A stretch of 64,000 bases of DNA, taken from NCBI RefSeq assembly GCF_018736145.1, contig NZ_CP059997.1, positions 333,501 to 397,500 of the forward strand, given 5' to 3'. The stretch's first letter is position 1. Every line of letters starts with the position of its first letter. The position numbers were made by a program, and so were the translations under genes. Shown here piece by piece: positions 33,274 through 42,980 of this stretch. The notes under the pieces are model-generated. The model was given only the letters and a program-made list of their open reading frames with translations, was not told the DNA's origin and searched no databases. Source of the DNA: Amycolatopsis sp. CA-230715 (lineage in GTDB: Bacteria; Actinomycetota; Actinomycetes; Mycobacteriales; Pseudonocardiaceae).

Positions 33274-34011
33274 ATGATCGGGCTGCCCGACGGGATCACC
33301 GCTTGCCTCTTCGACCTGGACGGGGTGCTGACCGGCACCGCCGCCCTGCACCGCGAGGCCTGGAAGAAGACCTTCGACGCCTTCCTGGAAAAACGGGACG
33401 GCGCCGGGTTCTCCCCCTTCACCGACCACGACTACGCCGACCACGTCGACGGCAGGCCGCGAGCCGACGGCGTCCGCGAATTCCTGGCCTCGCGCGGCAT
33501 CGAGCTGCCGGAGGGCGATCCGGACGACCCGCCCGACGCGGCGACCGTCAACGGGGTCGGGAACCGGAAGAACGAGCTCGTGCTGAAGATCATCGACGAA
33601 CGCGGTGTCGACCCGTACCCGGGCTCGCGCCGCTATCTCGAAGCCGCGCGCGACGCCGGGCTCCGGATCGCCGTGGTGACCTCGTCGGCGAACGGCGCGA
33701 AGGTGCTCGACGCGGCGGATCTGACCGGGTTCGTCGAAGCCCGCATCGACGGGCTCGTGATCAAAGAACGGGGCCTGCGCGGCAAACCGGCCCCCGATTC
33801 CTTCCTCGCCGGAGCGGAAGCGCTGGGCGTGGCGAAGGAAAAGGCCGCCGTGTTCGAGGACGCGCAGTCCGGCGTCCAGGCCGGGCGCGACGGCGGTTTC
33901 GGGTACGTGGTCGGGGTGAACCGCGCGGACCAGGCCGCCGAACTGCGCGCGCACGGCGCCGACGTGGTGGTGGACGATCTCGCCGAACTGCTGGAGGACG
34001 AGAACAGGTGA
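33274..34011 (+). CDS. HAD-superfamily beta-phosphoglucomutase-like enzyme
   Basis: 245 residues. Nucleophile Asp14 and acid Asp16 in DLDGVLTGTA, then the helical cap, VTSSANG, KPAPDSFL and VFEDAQSGVQAG. This is the beta-phosphoglucomutase subgroup, which turns beta-glucose 1-phosphate into glucose 6-phosphate. The next gene is a GH65 phosphorylase overlapping by four bases, exactly the expected producer of beta-glucose 1-phosphate. ATG at 33274 taken; an in-frame GTG at 33265 adds three residues. Confidence 0.9.
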   Translation: MIGLPDGITACLFDLDGVLTGTAALHREAWKKTFDAFLEKRDGAGFSPFTDHDYADHVDGRPRADGVREFLASRGIELPEGDPDDPPDAATVNGVGNRKNELVLKIIDERGVDPYPGSRRYLEAARDAGLRIAVVTSSANGAKVLDAADLTGFVEARIDGLVIKERGLRGKPAPDSFLAGAEALGVAKEKAAVFEDAQSGVQAGRDGGFGYVVGVNRADQAAELRAHGADVVVDDLAELLEDENR

Positions 34012-36350
34012 CCGGGCACGGCTATCTGATCGCACCGTGGGAACTGCGCTGGCGCGGGCTCGACATCGAAGCGCTGCAACGGACCGAATCCACGTTCGCG
34101 CTGTCCAACGGGCACATCGGCCTGCGCGGCACGCTCGACGAGGCCGAGCCGCGCGGCCTGCCCGGCACGTACCTCAACGGGTTCTACGAGGAGCACGAAC
34201 TCCCGTACGCCGAAGGCGGGTACGGCTATCCCGAGGAGGGCCAGACCGTCGTCAACGTCACCGACGGCAAGGTCATCCGGCTGCTGGTCGAGGACGAACC
34301 GCTCGACATGCGCTACGGCGAGGCGATCGAGCACGACCGCGTGCTGGACTTCCGCGCGGGCACGCTGACCAGGACGACCCTGTGGTCGTCGCCGACCGGG
34401 CGCCGGGTGCGGGTGCGCTCGACGAGGCTGGTGTCGTTCACCCAGCGCGCGATCGTCGCGATCCGCTACGAGGTCGAGCCGGTCGACGAGGACCTGCAAC
34501 TGGTGGTGCAGTCCGATCTGCTGGCGAACGAGCCGATCGAGTCCGAGACGAAGGACCCGAGGGTCGCGGCCGCGCTGGATTCGCCGCTGGTGGCGGAGTT
34601 TTCCGAGGCCGAGGACCTGCACGCGGTGCTCGTGCACCGCACCCGGGCCTCCGGGCTGCGGATGGCGGCCGCGATGGACCATCACATCGAGGTCGACGAC
34701 GGGCTCCGCAGCCGGATCGGCGTGGAAGACGATCTCGCGCGGCTCACCGCGGCCGCGGACGTGCCGAAGGGTGGCACGCTGACCGTCACGAAGTTCCTCG
34801 GCTACGGCTGGTCGGCGCAGCGGTCGATCCCGGCGCTGCGCGCGCAGGTCGAGGCGGCCCTAGCGGGCGCGCGCAAGACCGGCTGGCAAGGCCTCGTCGA
34901 CGAGCAGCGCGCCTTCCTCGACGAGTTCTGGGAGACCGCGGACATCGAGCTGGACGGCGACGAAGAACTCCAGCAGGCCGTGCGGTTCGCGCTGTTCCAC
35001 GTGCTGCAGGCGGGCGCGCGCGGGGAAAGCAGGGCGATCGCGGGCAAGGGGCTGACCGGGCCCGGCTACGACGGCCACGCGTTCTGGGACACCGAGCAGT
35101 TCGTGCTCCCGGTGCTGACCTACACCGTGCCCGACGCGGCGCGCGACGCGCTGCGCTGGCGGCACGGCACGATCGGCAAGGCCAAGGACCGCGCCGACCA
35201 GCTCGGCCTGCGCGGCGCCGCGTTCCCGTGGCGGTCGATCAACGGCGCGGAGTGCTCGGCGTACTGGCCGGCCGGCACCGCCGCGTTCCATGTGAGCGCC
35301 GATATCGCGGACGCCGTGGCGCGCTACTTCAACGCCACCGGTGACACCCGGTTCGACGTCGAGCACGGCAGCGAGCTGCTGATCGAAACCGCGCGCCTGT
35401 GGGTTTCGCTCGGCCACCACGACCGCCACGGCGGTTTCCGCATCGACGGCGTGACGGGTCCCGACGAGTACTCGGCGGTGGCGGACAACAACGTCTACAC
35501 GAACCTGGTGGCGCAGCGGAACCTCGTCGAGGCCGCCGCCGCAGCGGAACGCAACCCCGAGGTGGCCGCGCGGCTTCGCGTGCGCCGGGACGAAATCGAG
35601 GCGTGGCGCAAGGCCGCGGAGAACATGCTCGTTCCCTACGACGACGAACTCGGCGTGCACCCGCAATCCGAGGGGTTCACCGAGCACACCGACTGGGACT
35701 TCGCTGGCACTCCGGCGAAGAACTACCCGCTGCTGCTCAACTACCCGTACTTCGACCTGTACCGCAAGCAGGTGGTCAAGCAGGCGGACCTGGTGCTCGC
35801 GATGCACCTGCGCGGCGACGCGTTCACGCCCGAGCAGAAGGCGCGGAACTTCGCCTACTACGAGGAGCGGACCGTGCGCGATTCCTCGCTTTCCGCGTGC
35901 ACGCAAGCGGTTCTGGCCGCCGAGGTCGGGCACCTCGACCTCGCTTACGACTACTTCGGCGAAGCCGCGCTGACGGATCTGCACGACGTGCACAACAACG
36001 TCTCGGGCGGGTTGCACATGGCCTCGCTCGCGGGCGCGTGGAGCGCCGTGGTCGCGGGTTTCGGCGGCATGCGCGATCACGACGGCAGGCTCACCTTCGC
36101 ACCGCGCCTCCCCGGCGCGCTGCGCGCGCTGACCTTCCGGATGTGCTTCCGCGGCACCAGGTTCGCGGTGCGGATCGCGCCGGGTGAAGCCACCTACGAG
36201 CGCATCGCGGGCGGGGACGTCGAACTGAGCCACCACGGACAGGTGTTCGTGCTCGGCGCCGATCCGGTGCGGCTGCCGGTACCTCCGCTCGATCCTGGCC
36301 CGCCGCCGCGGCAACCCGAAGGCAGGGCACCGGCACGGCGGACCGGTTAG
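34008..36350 (+). CDS. GH65 disaccharide phosphorylase (maltose/trehalose/kojibiose type)
   Basis: 780 residues, standard length for GH65. N-terminal beta-sandwich (LSNGHIGLRGTLDEAEPRG), then the (alpha/alpha)6 barrel with HAFWDTEQFVLPVL and the general acid Glu487 in GVTGPDEYSA, plus phosphate-site residues around NNVSGGLHMASLAG. Inverting phosphorolysis of an alpha-linked glucose disaccharide gives beta-glucose 1-phosphate for the upstream mutase. GTG start in the HAD stop (GTGA). Which disaccharide is used cannot be decided here. No transporter is adjacent, so an intracellular substrate such as trehalose is attractive. Confidence 0.92.
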   Translation: MTGHGYLIAPWELRWRGLDIEALQRTESTFALSNGHIGLRGTLDEAEPRGLPGTYLNGFYEEHELPYAEGGYGYPEEGQTVVNVTDGKVIRLLVEDEPLDMRYGEAIEHDRVLDFRAGTLTRTTLWSSPTGRRVRVRSTRLVSFTQRAIVAIRYEVEPVDEDLQLVVQSDLLANEPIESETKDPRVAAALDSPLVAEFSEAEDLHAVLVHRTRASGLRMAAAMDHHIEVDDGLRSRIGVEDDLARLTAAADVPKGGTLTVTKFLGYGWSAQRSIPALRAQVEAALAGARKTGWQGLVDEQRAFLDEFWETADIELDGDEELQQAVRFALFHVLQAGARGESRAIAGKGLTGPGYDGHAFWDTEQFVLPVLTYTVPDAARDALRWRHGTIGKAKDRADQLGLRGAAFPWRSINGAECSAYWPAGTAAFHVSADIADAVARYFNATGDTRFDVEHGSELLIETARLWVSLGHHDRHGGFRIDGVTGPDEYSAVADNNVYTNLVAQRNLVEAAAAAERNPEVAARLRVRRDEIEAWRKAAENMLVPYDDELGVHPQSEGFTEHTDWDFAGTPAKNYPLLLNYPYFDLYRKQVVKQADLVLAMHLRGDAFTPEQKARNFAYYEERTVRDSSLSACTQAVLAAEVGHLDLAYDYFGEAALTDLHDVHNNVSGGLHMASLAGAWSAVVAGFGGMRDHDGRLTFAPRLPGALRALTFRMCFRGTRFAVRIAPGEATYERIAGGDVELSHHGQVFVLGADPVRLPVPPLDPGPPPRQPEGRAPARRTG

Positions 36351-36363
36351 TCCACTGTGGACG

Positions 36364-36534
36364 TCAGTCCGGCGGCTCGTCGCCTTCCGGCGGGGCGAAC
36401 TGGACGTCGTCCTTGTTCGGCACGTCGTCGACGTCGTCGGTGTGCGAGCGCGCGAGGTCGGGGTGGTCCGGCAGCGGGAAGCGCGGTGGCACCGGCGGCT
36501 CGGGATTGCGTTCGGGCGGCGTGGGTGTGCTCAT
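36364..36534 (-). CDS. Small acidic Pro-rich protein, hypothetical
   Basis: 56 residues, Pro-rich first half (STPTPPERNPEPPVPPRFPL) and acidic second half (DDVDDVPNKDDVQFAPPEGDE). Convergent with GH65. Codon position bias is normal for a gene, which supports it modestly. The ATG at 36534 is chosen; a GTG at 36549 would add five residues directly after a GGAGG. Predicted disordered; no function assigned. Confidence 0.5.
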   Translation of the reverse strand: MSTPTPPERNPEPPVPPRFPLPDHPDLARSHTDDVDDVPNKDDVQFAPPEGDEPPD

Positions 36535-36573
36535 GGTCCCGGGATACACCCTCCGCCGCCCGCGGCAAACCCG

Positions 36574-37557
36574 TCACGCCGCGTCGGCACCGCCGAGCCT
36601 GCCGTTCTTCCCGGCCACGACGCTGCCCTCGGCCAGCGCGATCAGGAGCCCGTCGCGCGTCGACCACGGGCAGATGGACACCGTTCCGCCGGTCACGGTG
36701 AGCAGCGCCTCGGCGACGACCGCGCCCGCGAGCGCCTGCCCGGCCCGGCACCGGGAGATCCCCGGCAGTTTCGCGCGGCGCGACGGCGGCAGGACCGCGA
36801 GGCGGGGGATCCAGTCGCGCAGCTGGTCGAGGCGCAGTTCCCTGGCCACGTAAGGGCCTTCGCGCTGCGGACGCGCGCCGGTCAGCCTGGCGAGCTGCTG
36901 GAACACCTTGGAACAGCCCGCGACGTGCGCGTGCTCCAGTTCCGGCGCCGCGGACAGCGTCTTCCGCACGCGTTTGAGGGCGTAAGCGCGCAGCGCGTCG
37001 ACCCGCTTCGCGTCGTCCGCCCCCTGCGAAAGCCATCCCCTGGTCAGTTCGCGCGCGCCGAGCCGCAGCGAGCGCGCGAACTCGGCCTCCTGGCCGGTGC
37101 CCGCGGCGATTTCGAGCGTGCCGCCGCCGATGTCCATCGCGAGCAGGGGCCCCGCGGCCGCGCCGTACCAGCGGCGGGCAGCCGCGTAGGCCAGCTCCGC
37201 CTCGCGCTCACCGGGCAGGAACCGCAGCCGCACCCCCGACGCGCGCGCGACCTCCGCGACGATCTCGGCCGAGTTCGCCGCGTCCCTGATCGAGGACGTG
37301 GCCAGCGGGAACACCTCGCCGATCCCGTGCGCCTTCGCCACCGCCGCCGCGTCGGCCACCGCGGCGGCGACCGCTTGGACGCCACGCCCGCTCAGCCTGC
37401 CGTCCTCGTCGAGCTCGCGGTCCAGCCGGAGCCGCGTCTTGTGCTCCAGGCTCGGTTCGAGCGGCGTGCCGCCGCGTTCCAGCACCACCAAATGCGCGCT
37501 GAACGACCCGACGTCCAGGACCCCCACCGATTCCGCCACGTTTCCGCCTAACGCCAT
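36574..37557 (-). CDS. ppx: Ppx/GppA-family phosphatase
   Basis: 327 residues, the short single-module form of exopolyphosphatase/pppGpp phosphatase. Actin-like phosphate loops: VGVLDVGSFSAHLVV at the N-terminus (the common SNS/SNT is SFS here) and LAMDIGGGTLEIA near 140. ATSSIRDAAN and PGEREAELAY between them are conserved. It hydrolyses polyphosphate or pppGpp. ATG at 37557 sits in a 276-bp gap shared with the divergent sortase gene. Confidence 0.88.
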   Translation of the reverse strand: MALGGNVAESVGVLDVGSFSAHLVVLERGGTPLEPSLEHKTRLRLDRELDEDGRLSGRGVQAVAAAVADAAAVAKAHGIGEVFPLATSSIRDAANSAEIVAEVARASGVRLRFLPGEREAELAYAAARRWYGAAAGPLLAMDIGGGTLEIAAGTGQEAEFARSLRLGARELTRGWLSQGADDAKRVDALRAYALKRVRKTLSAAPELEHAHVAGCSKVFQQLARLTGARPQREGPYVARELRLDQLRDWIPRLAVLPPSRRAKLPGISRCRAGQALAGAVVAEALLTVTGGTVSICPWSTRDGLLIALAEGSVVAGKNGRLGGADAA

Positions 37558-37711
37558 CCCCAGCTGACCTCCGACACCTTTCCCCGCCGGGTTTACCCCG
37601 ATCTATCCGATCCCACACGCGTGTCGTGCCGCGTGTCGACCCCCGGCGGCGGATCTCGACGGCTTCCTGACGCGGGCGTTAACCCCGTCGAAACCGATTC
37701 AAGAACGCGAT

Positions 37712-37731
37712 CCTAACCCATTAGGGTGAGG
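37712..37731. promoter_or_regulatory. Near-perfect palindrome between ppx and sortase genes
   Basis: CCTAACCC (37712-37719), ATTA, GGGTGAGG (37724-37731): seven of eight positions pair. It lies about 100 bp before the sortase start and 155 bp before the ppx start, in the only sizeable gap of this region (37558-37833). A regulator site or promoter element is likely; nothing else is visible in the gap. Confidence 0.35.
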
Positions 37732-37833
37732 AATACCGCACTCTATCTCAGGACGGTAACGCCGGATCCCCGATCGAACGATCATCAGGCAACGGCCGAC
37801 GACGGGAACGGCCACTGCTGCGACAGGGTGACC

Positions 37834-38508
37834 GTGACGGACAGATCCGATCGTCGTACCGAGGCGGGGATTCTCGCCGCGGCCGTGGCCGCCGTAGTGG
37901 TCGCGCTGGCAGGCGCCCTGCTCGGCACCAGCCTGCTCTCCTCGGCGGTGGCCGAGCGCACCATGACCGGGCTGCCGAGCGGGCCCGCCGACAGCGCACT
38001 CGGCCCCTCGGTGACCGCACGGCTCGCCGAGGGTGGCGACGCGCCGTTCCCGCCGTCGGCGCCGATCTCGCTGGACGTCCCGGCGCTCGGCATCGACTCG
38101 GCGACGGTCGTCGACCTCGGCCGCACCCCGACCGGCGCGATGGAGGTCCCCGGCAGCGCGGGCGTCCTCGGCTGGTACACCACCAACCCGACGCCGGGCG
38201 AGCCGGGCGCGGCGGTCATCGCGGGGCACACCCTGTTCGCGCATTCCTACGGCGTGTTCCACCGGCTGCGCGATCTGGTGCCCGGCGACCAGGTCCGCGT
38301 CACGCGCGCCGACGGCAAGGTCGCGGAGTTCACCGTCGAACGGGTCGACACGCACCACGGCGCGGTCGGCGCGGAGGACGTCGCCCCGGATCGCACCACC
38401 CGCGCCGAACTGCGCCTGGTCACCTGCGGCGGCCTCTACGACGACGCGCCGGACGACACGGTCACCGTGGTCACCGCCGCACTCGTCCCCGACGCGCTCG
38501 CGAAGTAG
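37834..38508 (+). CDS. Class E/F-type sortase
   Basis: 224 residues. N-terminal anchor helix (ILAAAVAAVVVALAGALLG) and an extracytoplasmic sortase barrel with His132 in VIAGHT, Cys198 in LRLVTCGG and a downstream basic position partly replaced (the usual R-x-h strand reads DTVTVVT). The distal catalytic Arg is not obvious at its usual place. Start: GTG at 37834 has AGGG five bases upstream; GTG at 37726 would add a polar head without anchor features. It would join sorted proteins to peptidoglycan or pili; no LPxTG partner was found in this window. Confidence 0.82.
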   Translation: MTDRSDRRTEAGILAAAVAAVVVALAGALLGTSLLSSAVAERTMTGLPSGPADSALGPSVTARLAEGGDAPFPPSAPISLDVPALGIDSATVVDLGRTPTGAMEVPGSAGVLGWYTTNPTPGEPGAAVIAGHTLFAHSYGVFHRLRDLVPGDQVRVTRADGKVAEFTVERVDTHHGAVGAEDVAPDRTTRAELRLVTCGGLYDDAPDDTVTVVTAALVPDALAK

Positions 38509-38527
38509 GCGCGGATTCCCGGCCGCG

Positions 38528-39568
38528 TCAGGCGGTGAGTTCCTTCAGCTCGCGCACCACGGCGGGGCGCCGCGCCGGGTCCGGCTCGATCACGTTGACC
38601 TGCAAGGTGGTCGCCCCGGCCTCGCGGAACGCGGCGAGGCGCTCCTTGACGTGGCCGACCGGCCCGACGAGCGACATCGCCTCCAGCAGCTCCCGCGGGA
38701 GCGCCGCGGCGGCCTCGTCCTTCTTCCCGTCCAGGTACAGGTCCTGCACTTGCTTCGCCTCGGCCTCGTAGCCGTAGCGGCACATCAGGTCGTTGTAGAA
38801 GTTCTTGCCGCGCGCGCCCATGCCGCCGACGTAGAGCGCGACGTAGTGCCGGATGTTGTCGAGCAGGTGCGTCACGTCGTCGCCGATCGCCACCGGCAGG
38901 CCGACGACGGTGTCCAGCTCGCCCAGCTCGGAGTCGCGCTTCGCCTTGCCCTCGGCGAGCGGGGCGCCCCACACGTCCTTCGCCTTCTCCGGGTGGAAGA
39001 AGATCGGCTCCCACGCCTCGGCGATTTCGGCCGTCAGCGCGACGTTCTTGGGGCCGAGCGAAGCGAGCATGATCGGGATGCGCGAGCGCACCGGGTGGTT
39101 GATCAGCTTGAGCGGCTTGCCGAGCCCGGTGCCCTGGTCGGCGGGCAGCGGGATCTGGTAGTGCCTGCCGTCGTGGACCACGCGCTCGCGGCGCCACACC
39201 TGGCGGCAGATTTCGACAACCTCGCGCGTGCGGGCGAGCGGCGCGTCGTACTTCACGCCGTGGAAGCCCTCGATCACCTGGGGTCCCGAGGCGCCCATGC
39301 CGAGGGTGAACCGGCCGTCCGAGACGAAGTCGAGGCCAGCCGCGGTCATCGCGGTCAGGGTCGGCGTGCGCGTGTAGATCTGCACGATCCCGGACGCGAT
39401 CTCCACCCGCTCGGTGCGGGCGGCGATGAACCCGAGCTGGCTCACCGCGTCGAACGAGTACGCCTCCGGGATGAAGACGATGTCCAGCCCGGCGCGTTCC
39501 AGTTCGACGATCTCGGCGACGGACTCCCGGAAGCCCCCGGCGTAGTTGATCTGGATCCCGATGCGCAT
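38528..39568 (-). CDS. LLM-class F420-dependent oxidoreductase
   Basis: 346 residues, TIM barrel: RIGIQINYAGGF at the start, GLDIVFIPEAYSFDA, DGRFTLGMGASGPQV, MLASLGPKNVALTAE. The pattern follows the mycobacterial Rv3520c-type LLM family, predicted to bind F420. ATG at 39568 has GAAGGCGG upstream. Substrate unknown; Rv3520c sits in a steroid-linked regulon, which makes a sterol-related role possible but unproven. Its 3' end faces the sortase gene with a 19-bp gap. Confidence 0.88.
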   Translation of the reverse strand: MRIGIQINYAGGFRESVAEIVELERAGLDIVFIPEAYSFDAVSQLGFIAARTERVEIASGIVQIYTRTPTLTAMTAAGLDFVSDGRFTLGMGASGPQVIEGFHGVKYDAPLARTREVVEICRQVWRRERVVHDGRHYQIPLPADQGTGLGKPLKLINHPVRSRIPIMLASLGPKNVALTAEIAEAWEPIFFHPEKAKDVWGAPLAEGKAKRDSELGELDTVVGLPVAIGDDVTHLLDNIRHYVALYVGGMGARGKNFYNDLMCRYGYEAEAKQVQDLYLDGKKDEAAAALPRELLEAMSLVGPVGHVKERLAAFREAGATTLQVNVIEPDPARRPAVVRELKELTA

Positions 39569-39654
39569 GCTGCCGCCTTCCGTGCTGAGCGCCCGCTTAG
39601 TTGCGGTCACCCTACTTCATCGGGCCGCGGCTGCCACCCGCCCTGTGACGAGGC

Positions 39655-41316
39655 CTAAACGGAAACGCGCGTGATCCAGCGCCGGATCACGCCGTCGAGC
39701 ACCGACAGCGGCAGCACGCCGTGCCCGAGCACCTCGTCGTGGAACGCGCGGATGTCGAACCGCTCCCCCAGCGCTTCTTCGGCGTGCGCGCGGACGCGCT
39801 GGATCTCCAGCCTGCCCACCATGTAGGACAACGCTTGCCCGGGACAGCCCGCGTACCGGTCGATCTCCGCCTCGATCGCCACCGGCGGCATCGGCGAGTT
39901 CACCCGCAGGTACTCGACGGCGCGTTCGCGGCTCCAGCCCAGCGCGTGCATACCGGTGTCGACGACGAGCCTGCCCGCGCGCAGCGAATCCTGCGCCAGC
40001 AGGCCGAACCGGCTCACGTCGTCGGTGTACAGCCCCATCTCGTCCGCGAGCCGCTCGGCGTAGAGCGCCCACCCTTCGAGGTAGGCGTTCACCTCGGCGA
40101 CGCGGCGCAGCAGCGGGAGATCGGCCAACGCCAAGGAAAGCGAGTTCTGCAGGTGGTGCCCCGGCACGCCCTCGTGGAACGCCACGGCGTCCGACTCGTG
40201 CCGGAAGCGCTCCCGCGCGCGGAACGTGTTGACGTAGTACGTGCCCGGCCGCGAACCGTCGAGCGCGGGCTCGAAGTAGTAGGCGATCGACCCGCCGTCC
40301 GCCTCGTGCTCGGGCATCGCGGTGATCGCGCACGACGCGGACGGCAGCTTCCCGAACCAGCGCGGCGCCGCCGCTTCGGCACGGCCGATGCTCGTCCGCG
40401 CCGCTTCGAGCATCTCGTCCGCGTCGCCCCAGCGCAGCGCGGGATCGGTGCGCAGGCGGGCGAACAACTCGCCGAGATCGGTGACGCCGAAGACCCGCGC
40501 GCCGAGTTCGCGGTACTCGTCGCCGAGCCGCTCGACGAACGCGAGCCCGGTTTCGTGCAGTTCCCGCGCGGACCGCTCGGTGGTGGTGTGCGCGCGGATC
40601 AGCGCTTCGTACCTCGCCTCGCCGCCGGAAAGCCAGCACAGACCGGGTTTCTCGTCCGGCAGCGCTTTCGGTGCCACTTCGTCGCGCAGGAAGTTCCGGT
40701 AGGCGGAGTAGGCGGGCCGGACCGACTCGGTCAGCAACCGCTCCTGCCGGTCGGCGAAACCGGCCGCCTTCGCGTCGAGGCGGAGCGGGTCGGTCAACGG
40801 GTTGCCGAGGTACCGTTCGACGGCCGCGATCCCTTCCCGCACCAGGAAAGCCGCCGCCACGAGCCCTTCGTCCGCACCGGCGCGCTGCCGCTCGCACACG
40901 GCGTCCAAATAGGACGGGAACGCGGCGAGCCTGTCCAGGTGGGCTTCCGCCTTCTCGGCGGTGTCGGGCACGGCGTTGGGCATCAGCACCAGCGGGATCA
41001 GCGCGGGCGCGGCGAAGGAGTCGTTGACCGCGAAGTCGCCGAGCCCGGCGTCGATGAGGTCGATCGCCGCCTTCGCCTGCTGGCGGACCACTTCGAGGGT
41101 CACCACGTCCACTTCGGACTCTGGAACGGGCAGCGCCTCTGCGCGCGCGGAGATCCCGGCGAACCGCTCGCGGTGCCGCAGCCCGGCGGCCCTGCTCGGA
41201 TCGGGAAGGCCGGACGACCCCGGCAGCCCGAGCAGCATGGGACGCAACGGATCCGCTTCGAACAGCGCGCCGGTCAGCTCGTCGGCGAGCGCGGCGGGGC
41301 TCTCCACACCGGTCAC
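39655..41316 (-). CDS. DUF885-family putative metallopeptidase, copy 2
   Basis: 553 residues. DUF885 proteins are helical M2/M3-like candidates with the signature AFHEGVPGHHLQ (here near 370), then YLEGWALYAERLADEMGLY and QALSYMVGRLEIQ. The HExxxxHH arrangement is typical and probably binds zinc. GTG at 41316 overlaps the stop of copy 1 by four bases. The two copies align end to end with the same C-terminal motif order, so this is a tandem duplication. No signal peptide; cytoplasmic. Substrate unknown. Confidence 0.88.
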   Translation of the reverse strand: MTGVESPAALADELTGALFEADPLRPMLLGLPGSSGLPDPSRAAGLRHRERFAGISARAEALPVPESEVDVVTLEVVRQQAKAAIDLIDAGLGDFAVNDSFAAPALIPLVLMPNAVPDTAEKAEAHLDRLAAFPSYLDAVCERQRAGADEGLVAAAFLVREGIAAVERYLGNPLTDPLRLDAKAAGFADRQERLLTESVRPAYSAYRNFLRDEVAPKALPDEKPGLCWLSGGEARYEALIRAHTTTERSARELHETGLAFVERLGDEYRELGARVFGVTDLGELFARLRTDPALRWGDADEMLEAARTSIGRAEAAAPRWFGKLPSASCAITAMPEHEADGGSIAYYFEPALDGSRPGTYYVNTFRARERFRHESDAVAFHEGVPGHHLQNSLSLALADLPLLRRVAEVNAYLEGWALYAERLADEMGLYTDDVSRFGLLAQDSLRAGRLVVDTGMHALGWSRERAVEYLRVNSPMPPVAIEAEIDRYAGCPGQALSYMVGRLEIQRVRAHAEEALGERFDIRAFHDEVLGHGVLPLSVLDGVIRRWITRVSV

Positions 41317-42980
41317 CAGGCCGCCCCGTTCGCGACGGCCCATTCCCGCACGACATACTCCAAAGTGGACAGTGGAAGCGCGCCACCGCCGAGGACGAGG
41401 TCGTGGAACGCCTTGATGTCGAACCTATCCCCCAGCACCTTTTCGGCGTGCGCGCGGATGCGCTGGATCTCCAGCCGCCCCACCATGTACGCCAGCGCCT
41501 GCCCGGGGTAGGCGAGATAGCGGTCCACTTCGGACTCGATCTCGACACGCGACATCGGCGTGTGCTCGACGAGGTAGTCGACGGCCTGCTGCCTGCTCCA
41601 CCCCTTCGCGTGCAGCCCGGTGTCGACCACCAGCCGCCCCGCCCGCATCGAGTCGAGCGTGAGCATGCCGAGCAGCGCGACATCGTCGGAGTACAGGCCC
41701 ATCTCGAACGCGAGCCGCTCGCTGTAGAGGCCCCAGCCTTCGATGTAGGCGTTGAAGTCGCCGAGCCTGCGCAGCAGCGGCAGCTCGTCGAGCCCGAGCG
41801 CGGTGCTGATCTGGAAGTGGTGGCCGGGAATGGCTTCGTGGAAGGCGGTCGCCTCGGCCGCGTGGCGGAACCGCTCGGTCACCTCGTGGGTGTTGGCGTA
41901 GTAGGTGCCCGGCCGCGCGCCGTCCGCGGAGGGCTGGATGTAGTACGCGGCGGGCGCGCCCGGCGCCTCGGCCTCGGGCACCGCCGAGACGACCCACCCC
42001 GCGGACGGGATGCGCCCGAACCACTCCGGCGCGGCCGCCTCCGCCCTGCCGATCGCGCCGCGCGCGGTGTCGAGGAGGTCTTCGGCGTCACGCCAGCGCA
42101 GCTCCGGATCGGTCCGCAGGTGCTCGAACACCTCCCGCACGTCACGGGTGCCGAACACCCTGCCGCCGATCTCGGCGTACTCCTCGGCGAGTTCGCCGAT
42201 GATCCGCAACCCGGTCTCGTGCAGCTCGTCGGGGGTGCGGTCGGTGGTGGTGTGCAGGCGCGCGAACGCCGCGTAGCTCTCCTGGCCGCCGGGCAGCCAG
42301 CACAGCCCGGCGCGGTCGGCCAGCCTGCCGTGCGGTTCGACGTCGGCGATCAGGCCGTCGCGGTAGGCGGCGAACCCGGGGCGCACCACGTCCCGCAGCA
42401 ACGCCGTCCGCCGCTCGGTCAGCGCCTCGTCCGGCAGCTCCTGGCGCGCGAGCGGGTCGTTCGCGGGATCGGAGTCCAGGTAGCGGCCAAGGTGGTCGAT
42501 CGCCGCGCGGACGAGGTGGGCGATCGGCAGCCGCCCGGCTTCGATCCCGGCGCGGTGCCGGTCGAGCGCCTGGCCGAGGTAGCAGGGGATCGCGGCGAGC
42601 CGCCCGAGGTGGACCTCGGCCTGCTCCGCCGTCGCGACGGTCACCATCGGCAACGCGGTCAGCATCGACACCGCGGGCGCTATGAAGATGTCGGTGACGG
42701 TGAACTCGACGAGCCCGTGCTCCGCGCGGTCGAGCTGGCCCCTGAGCTGGCTGAGCAGCACGTCGCGGGTGACCTTGTCCTCGGCGGTGAGCGAGGCCGG
42801 GTCGATCGCGGTGGCCCGCTCTTCGAGCGACTTCAGCTTCGCGACGAGGGTCTGCTCGGCCTCGGCGGACAGATCGCCGATCCCCGGCCGTTCGAGGTCG
42901 AGGCCCAGCATGGCAGGCCACAGCGGCTCGGTCTCGAACATCACCTCGACGTACTCGTCGGCGAGCTGGGTCACGGTCAT
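41313..42980 (-). CDS. DUF885-family putative metallopeptidase, copy 1
   Basis: 555 residues. Same plan as its neighbour: TAFHEAIPGHHFQ, AYIEGWGLYSERLAFEMGLYSDD, QALAYMVGRLEIQRIRAHAEK. Relative to copy 2 the His motif has Ala-Ile in place of Gly-Val. First gene of a two-gene operon starting at the ATG at 42980, divergent from the Pro-rich protein gene. The pair might act as a heterodimer or on different peptides. Confidence 0.88.
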   Translation of the reverse strand: MTVTQLADEYVEVMFETEPLWPAMLGLDLERPGIGDLSAEAEQTLVAKLKSLEERATAIDPASLTAEDKVTRDVLLSQLRGQLDRAEHGLVEFTVTDIFIAPAVSMLTALPMVTVATAEQAEVHLGRLAAIPCYLGQALDRHRAGIEAGRLPIAHLVRAAIDHLGRYLDSDPANDPLARQELPDEALTERRTALLRDVVRPGFAAYRDGLIADVEPHGRLADRAGLCWLPGGQESYAAFARLHTTTDRTPDELHETGLRIIGELAEEYAEIGGRVFGTRDVREVFEHLRTDPELRWRDAEDLLDTARGAIGRAEAAAPEWFGRIPSAGWVVSAVPEAEAPGAPAAYYIQPSADGARPGTYYANTHEVTERFRHAAEATAFHEAIPGHHFQISTALGLDELPLLRRLGDFNAYIEGWGLYSERLAFEMGLYSDDVALLGMLTLDSMRAGRLVVDTGLHAKGWSRQQAVDYLVEHTPMSRVEIESEVDRYLAYPGQALAYMVGRLEIQRIRAHAEKVLGDRFDIKAFHDLVLGGGALPLSTLEYVVREWAVANGAAW

